NCBI GenBank assembly: GCA_036273915.1
Contig: DASUGR010000047.1
Coordinates: 1 to 54,991, forward strand
Direction: 5' to 3'
DNA: 54,991 nt
DNA from: PLA2 sp036273915
GTDB lineage: Bacteria > Planctomycetota > PLA2
The notes below the pieces were generated by a model. The model was given only the letters and a program-made list of their open reading frames with translations, did no database searches and was not told where the DNA came from. Shown in pieces: positions 49,142 through 54,991 of this stretch; positions within the stretch are counted from its first letter, which is position 1, and the number at the start of each line of letters is the position of its first letter. A program made the translations under genes and the position numbers.

Positions 49142-52093
49142 ATGAACGTACGCCGGATTGCCGTCATCCTTCTTCTCGCTCAGGTCGCCCGGGCCGACAA
49201 GACCGCGGAGGACCTCGAATTCGCTTCGCGTCTCGCGGGGCGCGGCCTCGAGGACATGGCCTTCCAGATCCTCGACGCGCTCGAGAAGAGCCCCGATCCC
49301 GCCGCGGCCCGAGCCGGCCGCTACGGGAAGGCCGCCCTCGAGCGCGGCCAGGCCACGCTGAAGCGCCTCCGGTTCCTGCGGGACCTCGAGGAGGGCGTCC
49401 CGCCCCGCGTGACGCGCGAGGAGGTCCTCGCCGCCTACGCGGACGCGGAGCCCAAGATCCGTGAATTCGTGGAGAACCGGCCCGACAACCTCGACGCGCG
49501 CTTCCTGCTGGCCGCGCTGCTCCAGGAGTACGCCGAGTTCCTGACCGGAAGGGACTATCCCGACTCGATGGCGGCGCAGCGCGAGCAGCTGGTCACGCAG
49601 GGCGCGGAGCAGGCGGAAAAGCTGTTCCAGGCCGCGATCGCGAACTACGACGAGGTCGTGAAGCGGATGACGGTCGCGATCGGGAACAAGGACCCCGACC
49701 CCGACGACCCCAACTACGTGAGGCTCACGCAGGCCCAATACCAGGCGGCGTTGGCGGTGCTCCGCCTCGCGCTCCTCTATCCGAAGGGGCCGAAGTTCAA
49801 CTACAACTCGGAGCTCGCGATCGAGAAGCTCGACACCTTCATGGGGGAGCACTACGAGGAGCTCCACGGCGCCTTCGCGATGCGCGACCTCGGCGAGATC
49901 TACTACGAGCGCGCCGTGCGGCTGGGCAACGCCGACGACATGGAGACGGCGGCCAACTACTTCAAGGAGATCTTCACGCGCATCCCGGAGGATCCGTCGG
50001 TCAAGGACACGTCGGACCTGATCGCGCGGGCGCTCTGCTGGTACGGAAAGTCGTGCAACGCGCTCGCGCGCGGCGAGGGCGAGATCAAGAAGCCGCAGCC
50101 CGCCTGGTTCGAAAACGCGATCTCGGTCGCCGCGCAGACGCGCGAGCGGCTGAAGTACGACACGAAGAACCCGTGGGCGCTCAAGGCCCTGCTCGAGGCG
50201 GCGCAGGCGTACGCCGCGCAGAACCGGGTGAGGGACGCCGTGGCCGTCGCGGGAGAGGTGCTCGCGTCCGCCCGGGTCGCCGGCCTGCGGCAGATCGGCA
50301 AGGATGCGACCGACCTCCTCACCCCGTGGGTCGGCCGCGTGGCCGGCGTCGGCGTGCTCGACGCCCCGCTCCTCTTCGAGATGGGCGAGGCGCTCTCCGC
50401 GCAGGGCCAGACAGCCAACGCGATCGCCTTCTACGAGAAGGCCGTGGCGTCCGCGACGACCGACGAGGATCGCGTGAAGATCGGCTACCCGGCGCTCGTC
50501 CGCATCGCGCGCGAGTACCGGAGGGACCGGCGCCTCTTCGCGGCGGCGGAGGTCGCGAACCGCGTGGTCGACGTATTCGTCAAGGACCCGGGGCACCAGG
50601 AGCTCTCGGATTTCGGGGCGACGGCGGGGGACGCGTGCAACCTCGCGCGACTCTGCTGGAAGGACATCGCGGACGCGACGAAGCGGCCGCAGGACGATGC
50701 CGAGTACAAGCGGATCCGCGACCTGTTCGTGAAGGAGTTCCCCGGCCACCCGGAGAACAGCGACCAGCAGTTCAGCATCGCGCGCGAGCTCTACGCGAAG
50801 GGCGAGTACGCGAAGGCGGCCGAGCAGCTCGCCGACATCTCGACCGCGTCGCGCAACTACTGGCAGGCGCAGCGCATGGTTCCGGGCTGCTACCGGCAGC
50901 TGGCGATCGACGAGAAGGACGGAGCCAAGGCGAAGGCGTGGCACGAGAAGGCGCTCGCCGCCGCGCAGAATCTGGTCGCGGTCGCGACCAAGGGCGGCGA
51001 CGATCCGCAGGCGGCGACGTCGAGGCAGACGGGCGACCTCTTCGTGGCCCTCTCGCTCGCGTCGCTCGAGCGGTGGCAGGAGGCCCTCGCGGCGATCGAT
51101 CAGTACCTCTCGCGCTACGGGGACCCGCTGGTCATGCGCGGCGCGGAGTACGTGGTGAAGATCGACGCGCACCTCGCGCTGAACCAGCTCCAGGAGGCGG
51201 AGTCCGCGCTCGCGGTCATGCTCAAGAAGGCGCCCCCGGGACCCCCGACGCGTTACGCGAGCTACCAGGTGTTCAAGGCGCTGTTCGAGGCGTACCAGAA
51301 GCTCGAGGCGGGCGCGGGGCGGGTCTCGATGGCGGGCCGCGCGGCGGCGATCCTCGAGACGTGGCTCGAGACGCAGAAGGACGTCGGTTGGGACCTGAGG
51401 TACCGGCTTGGCCAGGTCCTCTTCGACGCGCAGCGCTGGGGGGACGCGGCCGAGGCGTTCGAGGCGTCGGCGACGCTCGCCCCCGCCGACCGGAAGCAGA
51501 TCCTCACGCTGCAGGCCGCGGAGGCGAAGTACCAGCAGCTGGAGACCGACACGACCGCGCCGGCGCCGGTCAAGCTCGAGAACCTCGCGAAAGTCCGCGA
51601 TCTCTTCACGGACGTGCTCGTCCCGCCGGATCCGAAGGATCCCGAGAAGAAGGAGCAGAAGAAGATCCTTGCGGAGCTCGCGAACCCGAGCGGCTACCCG
51701 ACGCGGGCGACGTTCGACCGGGTGAAGAAGATGCCGCGCGCGATCTACGTGGCCGCGCAGATCTACGCGAAGTCCTCGCCCGCGGGGATCGACGGGCGCT
51801 ACCTTGCGATCCGCCTGATCACGCTGCTCCACGAGTTCACGATCCCGGCGTCCCAGCCGGGCAAGCAGCAGCTCGACGAGTTCATCCCGATCTGGTGGGA
51901 CGCCGCGGAGCTGAAGCTCCGCACGTATCTCCAGATCGCCCAGTCGGGAGGCGCGAAGGAGAAGGAGCAGGCGTCCCTGGGGCTCGGCTACGCGAGGAAG
52001 CTCCAGTACGAGAACCCGAAGATGGACGGTCCGCAGCGCGTCGCCGCGGTGGCCGCGCTCGAGGCGCAGTTGAAACCGCTCGCGCCCAAGTGA
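49142..52093 (+). CDS. Very large periplasmic TPR protein
   Basis: A 983-residue protein with a short signal peptide (MNVRRIAVILLLAQVARADK). CGGAGTGG upstream is the ribosome-binding site. The rest is almost entirely TPR-type helical hairpins, for example FEMGEALSAQGQTANAIAFY, SIARELYAKGEYAKAAEQLA and YRLGQVLFDAQRWGDAAEAF. No enzymatic motif is seen. The linker KKAPPGPPTR comes from a G-rich repeat copy (51227-51250). It is followed by a second TPR-like protein after 11 nt, then ExbB and ExbD, so it probably scaffolds that envelope complex. Confidence 0.78.
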   Translation: MNVRRIAVILLLAQVARADKTAEDLEFASRLAGRGLEDMAFQILDALEKSPDPAAARAGRYGKAALERGQATLKRLRFLRDLEEGVPPRVTREEVLAAYADAEPKIREFVENRPDNLDARFLLAALLQEYAEFLTGRDYPDSMAAQREQLVTQGAEQAEKLFQAAIANYDEVVKRMTVAIGNKDPDPDDPNYVRLTQAQYQAALAVLRLALLYPKGPKFNYNSELAIEKLDTFMGEHYEELHGAFAMRDLGEIYYERAVRLGNADDMETAANYFKEIFTRIPEDPSVKDTSDLIARALCWYGKSCNALARGEGEIKKPQPAWFENAISVAAQTRERLKYDTKNPWALKALLEAAQAYAAQNRVRDAVAVAGEVLASARVAGLRQIGKDATDLLTPWVGRVAGVGVLDAPLLFEMGEALSAQGQTANAIAFYEKAVASATTDEDRVKIGYPALVRIAREYRRDRRLFAAAEVANRVVDVFVKDPGHQELSDFGATAGDACNLARLCWKDIADATKRPQDDAEYKRIRDLFVKEFPGHPENSDQQFSIARELYAKGEYAKAAEQLADISTASRNYWQAQRMVPGCYRQLAIDEKDGAKAKAWHEKALAAAQNLVAVATKGGDDPQAATSRQTGDLFVALSLASLERWQEALAAIDQYLSRYGDPLVMRGAEYVVKIDAHLALNQLQEAESALAVMLKKAPPGPPTRYASYQVFKALFEAYQKLEAGAGRVSMAGRAAAILETWLETQKDVGWDLRYRLGQVLFDAQRWGDAAEAFEASATLAPADRKQILTLQAAEAKYQQLETDTTAPAPVKLENLAKVRDLFTDVLVPPDPKDPEKKEQKKILAELANPSGYPTRATFDRVKKMPRAIYVAAQIYAKSSPAGIDGRYLAIRLITLLHEFTIPASQPGKQQLDEFIPIWWDAAELKLRTYLQIAQSGGAKEKEQASLGLGYARKLQYENPKMDGPQRVAAVAALEAQLKPLAPK
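51227..51250 (-). repeat. G-rich dispersed repeat inside the large TPR gene
   Basis: Minus strand GTCGGGGGTCCCGGGGGCGCC; the TCC(C) spacer variant. Confidence 0.4.
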
Positions 52094-52104
52094 GGAGGGA
52101 AGCA

Positions 52105-53412
52105 ATGAGGCGTCTCAGCACCTGCACGGCGTTCGCCCTCGTGGCCCTCTTCGGGGCCACGGCGGGGGCGCAGGAGATCCTCGAGTACGCAGAGGCCGAC
52201 GGCACCGTGAAGCTGGCGCCGGTGGACCGCGTCAACAAGGAGGACGAGAAGGACTTCAGCGCACGCATCCTCGTCGGCGGGCGACCCCGCCGGCTGGACA
52301 TCCCGTCGCGGCGCATCGTCAGCTTCCGCCGCGGGGACGCGGACGCGCCGAACCAGTGGTCGAAGCAGCTCGCCACCGGCCGCCGCCGCTATTCCACGGG
52401 GCAGCTCGCCACGCAGGGGACGCCCCCGGTCCCCGGCGCCGAGGAGACCTTCGAGAAGGTCGCCTACTCGACCGAGAAGGGGCTTCCGGGGGAGGAGGAG
52501 GAGTACGCCGCGCTGCCGTGGCACAACGAGTACGCCCTCTTCTACCTCATCGAGACCCGCTACCAGATGGGGCTCCAGGGCGACAAGGCGAAGCTCGTCC
52601 AGGCGCTCGCGAACATCGACGAGTTCAAGCAGCGGTCGGTGAAGAAGACGAACATCGACTGGGAGATCCCGGCGGACAAGGGGACCAAGAAGTCGAAGGT
52701 CTACTGCTGGGGCGACAGCCGCCTCCTCCCGTTCGTCCTCCTCCTCGAGGCGAGGGTTCTCGCCGCGCAAGGGGAGAAGGAGAAGGCGATGGCCGCCTTC
52801 GACGCCGTCATCGAGCGGGCCAAGAAGCCCGACGCGCCGCCCACGATCCTCACGGACGCGTTCGTCGCCAAGGCCGAGTTCGAGGCGGTCGGGCAGCCGA
52901 GCGAGGCGCAGGAGGGCATCTTCCGCGCGGCCGGGAGCACGCTTGCCGGGCTCGCGCGCAACCAGCCCGACGAGTACGGCAAGCGGGTCGTCACGCGCGC
53001 CGCGAACCGCGCCCTGCTCCGGGGAGCCGACCTCCTTCGGGAGAGCGCGGAGCAGCAGAAGGTCACGTGGGATACCCCGCTCGGCCGCTACCAGCAGCTC
53101 CAGGCCGGCGAGGGCCAGAAGGACTCCGCCGTCCGGCTCGGCGCGCAGGCCGGGATCGGCGCGTGCCTGGTCGAGAAGGGGCAGGGGGAGCAGGCCTACA
53201 AAGCCCTCCTCCCCGTGGTGGTCGGAGGGGAGGCGGAACCGGAGCAGACGGCGCTTTCCCTCTACTACATCGGGCGGGCCGCGAAGCTCTTCGGCGACGA
53301 GATCGACAGGCAGGGGGGGAAGGGGGACATCCTCCGCTCGGAGACCGAGCGGTGGTGGGCCGACCTGAAGGTCCGGTACCCCACTTCCCGCTGGGCAGAA
53401 AGAGCCAAGTAG
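52105..53412 (+). CDS. Secreted TPR-like protein, second in the envelope operon
   Basis: A 435-residue protein with signal peptide (MRRLSTCTAFALVALFGATA). GGAGGGA lies 6 nt before the ATG and the preceding gene ends 11 nt upstream. An N-terminal ~80-residue part (DGTVKLAPVDRVNKEDEKDF, RRLDIPSRRIVSFRRGD) is beta-rich and unassigned. The rest is TPR-like (LLLEARVLAAQGEKEKAMAA, ALSLYYIGRAAKLFGDEIDR). I do not recognise a named family; context suggests a periplasmic partner of the ExbB/ExbD motor. Confidence 0.7.
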   Translation: MRRLSTCTAFALVALFGATAGAQEILEYAEADGTVKLAPVDRVNKEDEKDFSARILVGGRPRRLDIPSRRIVSFRRGDADAPNQWSKQLATGRRRYSTGQLATQGTPPVPGAEETFEKVAYSTEKGLPGEEEEYAALPWHNEYALFYLIETRYQMGLQGDKAKLVQALANIDEFKQRSVKKTNIDWEIPADKGTKKSKVYCWGDSRLLPFVLLLEARVLAAQGEKEKAMAAFDAVIERAKKPDAPPTILTDAFVAKAEFEAVGQPSEAQEGIFRAAGSTLAGLARNQPDEYGKRVVTRAANRALLRGADLLRESAEQQKVTWDTPLGRYQQLQAGEGQKDSAVRLGAQAGIGACLVEKGQGEQAYKALLPVVVGGEAEPEQTALSLYYIGRAAKLFGDEIDRQGGKGDILRSETERWWADLKVRYPTSRWAERAK

Positions 53413-53495
53413 ACGTAGAATGCCGCGCCTGCGCCGGGCCCGCGGCCCGACGACACGCGCAAGCAAGAAGGATTCGACGAAAGGAGTGGACGCTC

Positions 53496-54212
53496 ATGAA
53501 GGCCATTCGTATGGCCGCGGTGGCGCTGATCGCGATCGCCGCGCTCGGGTTTCTCGCCTCGCCGGCGTTTGCCCAGGGAACGACGGAGGAGCCGGCCAAG
53601 AGCTGGTTCGATTCGTACGTGTCCGCGGGCGGCGCGATCGGCTGGGTGATCGTGTTCTGTTCGTTCGTCGGCCTCGCGCTCATGATCGAGCACGCGGTCA
53701 ACATCAAGCGGGACAAGGTCGTTCCGCCCCAGCTGATCGACGAGATCGAGGGGATGTTCGAGAACGAGGAGTACCAGGAGGCGCTGGAGCTCTGCGAGGC
53801 GGAGCCGAACTTCCTGACGAACATGCTCGCGGCCGCCCTGCCGAAGATCAACCAGGGCTTCGAGACGATGAAGTCGGCGATGGCCGACGTGGGCGAGGAG
53901 GAGGCGATCAAGCTGCAGCAGAAGATCAGCTACCTCTCGCTGGTCGGCAACATCTCCCCGATGCTCGGCCTGTTCGGCACGGTGACCGGCATGATCAGCG
54001 CGTTCGACACGATCGCGCGCGTCGGCGCGGCGGTCACGCCGGCAGACCTCGCGACCGGCATCGCGGTCGCGCTGGTGACCACGTTCCAGGGCCTTCTCGT
54101 GGCCATCCCGTGCACGATCGGCTTCTTCATCTTCCGCAACAAGGTGGTGCGGGTCGTGCTCGAGATCAACGCCATCGCGGACGAGTTCGTGGAGCGCTTC
54201 CGCGGCAAGTAA
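53496..54212 (+). CDS. ExbB/TolQ/MotA-family proton channel subunit with signal peptide
   Basis: A 238-residue protein. The N terminus has a cleavable-looking signal (MKAIRMAAVALIAIAALGFL, then ASPAFAQ). Three membrane helices follow at about residues 48-68, 142-165 and 185-208. Conserved ExbB/TolQ residues are in SPMLGLFGTVTGMISAFDTI and LVTTFQGLLVAIP. AAGGAG lies 9 nt upstream. With ExbD it forms a proton-driven motor that energises an outer-membrane or cell-wall partner. The absence of an adjacent tonB or tolA leaves the partner open. Confidence 0.88.
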   Translation: MKAIRMAAVALIAIAALGFLASPAFAQGTTEEPAKSWFDSYVSAGGAIGWVIVFCSFVGLALMIEHAVNIKRDKVVPPQLIDEIEGMFENEEYQEALELCEAEPNFLTNMLAAALPKINQGFETMKSAMADVGEEEAIKLQQKISYLSLVGNISPMLGLFGTVTGMISAFDTIARVGAAVTPADLATGIAVALVTTFQGLLVAIPCTIGFFIFRNKVVRVVLEINAIADEFVERFRGK

Positions 54213-54254
54213 CGTGACCCCGTCCCCGCGCGAACCCGTCGACCAGGAGGCAAC

Positions 54255-54818
54255 ATGAGTGCAGCGAGCGACATGCAAGGCGACGAACAGTGCGCCATGA
54301 ACATGACGCCCATGATCGACTGCGTGTTCAACCTGCTGATCTTCTTCATGCTGATCAGCGACCTGAACCAGAAGGACCTCGTGGAGCTGACCCTTCCCGT
54401 CGCCTACATGGCGGAGGAGGACAGGGGTCAGGAGGAGGACGACCGCGTCATCCTCAACATCGACAAGTACGGCATCATCCACTGGAAGGGGAACCAGAAG
54501 ACCCTCGACGAACTCGGGACGATCCTCTCCAACGCGCGTGACAAGTACGAGCTCAAGATGCGGCAGCAGGGGAAGTCCGGGCTTGAGGACCTGCCCGGAG
54601 GCGGCAAGGCCTCGAAGCTCTACGTGCTTCTGCGGGCGGACAAGGACACGCCCTGGCAGCACGTCCAGTGGCTCATGACGATCATGGCGGAGCAGAAGCT
54701 CTACAAGCTCCAATTCGCGACCAAGAAGTTCAAGGACAGCAACTACTCCGAAGAGGAGGCTACCGCCTTGGATGCCAGGACGCAGAAGGAAGTCATGGCT
54801 CCGAAGGGAGGACAGTAG
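54255..54818 (+). CDS. ExbD/TolR-family protein, first copy
   Basis: A 187-residue protein. One membrane helix near residues 19-37 holds the key aspartate in NMTPMIDCVFNLLIFFM (Asp22), which carries protons in ExbD/TolR. The periplasmic domain (VILNIDKYGIIHWKGNQK, KLYVLLRADKDTPWQHVQWL) is somewhat larger than usual. CAGGAGG lies 5 nt upstream. A second ExbD gene starts 2 nt after its stop codon. Confidence 0.9.
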   Translation: MSAASDMQGDEQCAMNMTPMIDCVFNLLIFFMLISDLNQKDLVELTLPVAYMAEEDRGQEEDDRVILNIDKYGIIHWKGNQKTLDELGTILSNARDKYELKMRQQGKSGLEDLPGGGKASKLYVLLRADKDTPWQHVQWLMTIMAEQKLYKLQFATKKFKDSNYSEEEATALDARTQKEVMAPKGGQ

Positions 54819-54820
54819 CC

Positions 54821-54991
54821 ATGTCGATGGAAAGCCTGAAAAAGGAGCTGCAGGCGCCCATGGAGATGAACATGACGCCGATGATCGACGTCTCGTTCCT
54901 CCTGATCATCTTCTTCATCTGCCTTCCGATGAAGATGCTCGAGGGCAAGATCCAGGCGTTCCTCCCCACGGACAAGGGCATCAATCCGACG
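54821..54991 (+). CDS. ExbD/TolR-family protein, second copy (3' end outside window)
   Basis: The first 57 codons are visible: MSMESLKKELQAPMEMNMTP, then MIDVSFLLIIFFICLPMKML. The helix carries the key aspartate (Asp23). GGGAGG precedes the ATG, and the gene follows the first exbD by 2 nt. Two different ExbDs with one ExbB suggest a heteromeric dimer in the motor. Confidence 0.88.
   Translation, partial: MSMESLKKELQAPMEMNMTPMIDVSFLLIIFFICLPMKMLEGKIQAFLPTDKGINPT

Noticed and set aside
47684..52105. A 1473-codon open frame on the minus strand antisense to the secretin and TPR genes
   Set aside because: It is a GC-rich shadow frame dominated by Arg, Leu, Glu and Val with no domain; the + strand frames have signal peptides, ribosome-binding sites and recognisable domains.

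Overview
The window is a very GC-rich (roughly 70%) stretch of bacterial chromosome, densely and mostly conventionally coded, with no phage, insertion sequence or CRISPR array that I can recognise. A diderm bacterium is indicated by an LptD-like outer-membrane assembly protein, a secretin, ExbB/ExbD proteins and lipoprotein signals. The primary sigma factor, the many secreted HEAT-repeat and TPR proteins, a squalene-cyclase-like toroid protein, GlpX and a selenocysteine-containing SelD together suggest an uncultured member of the Planctomycetota (or a close PVC-type relative). That assignment is inference from gene content, not from a marker search.

Layout. 1-5.1 kb: tail of a surface protein, then rsmA, dnaG and rpoD on the + strand. 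5.3-8.2 kb: a coiled-coil/zinc-ribbon protein and a transketolase. 8.3-11.3 kb: a secreted toroid protein (-), RNase P RNA (+), a small HEAT protein (-), and tRNA-Gln and tRNA-Glu (+) with their own promoter and terminator. 11.3-16.6 kb (-): a beta-helix lipoprotein, glpX and a large HEAT protein. 16.8-18.8 kb (+): an esterase-like secreted protein and efp. 19.2-24.5 kb (-): a selenocysteine cluster selB-selA-selD and a metallo-beta-lactamase-fold hydrolase. 24.6-28.6 kb (+): an orphan pair of peptide-ABC ATPases, murJ and a probable rpoZ. 28.7-32.9 kb (-): comEC and a HEAT-cyclophilin fusion, with overlapping start and stop. 33-45.6 kb (+): an M28 peptidase, lptD-like protein, coaD, a complete oppABCDF operon, ridA, a DHH phosphoesterase and a family-4 uracil-DNA glycosylase. 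45.7-55 kb (+): a structured leader, a TPR-secretin lipoprotein, two periplasmic TPR proteins, ExbB, ExbD and a second ExbD cut off by the window edge.

How genes work together. selB, selA and selD supply the selenocysteine machinery, and SelD itself needs it: codon 15 is an in-frame UGA followed by a SECIS-like hairpin. The opp genes form a complete peptide importer, and a second ATPase pair lies 15 kb away without permeases. The last 9 kb looks like one envelope machine that combines an outer-membrane secretin with a proton-driven ExbB/ExbD motor and large TPR scaffolds. No secretion ATPase or pseudopilin genes are visible within the window.

Three genome-scale signals are not explained by the gene list. 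First, about fifteen gene starts carry a TANNNT box only 6-12 nt upstream, implying widespread leaderless transcription. Second, a G-rich repeat (GAAG, a tract of 5-8 G, a short pyrimidine-rich spacer, a second G tract, then C) occurs some twenty times on both strands, inside genes as well as between them. Third, a palindromic element sits directly after the stop codons of three + strand genes.
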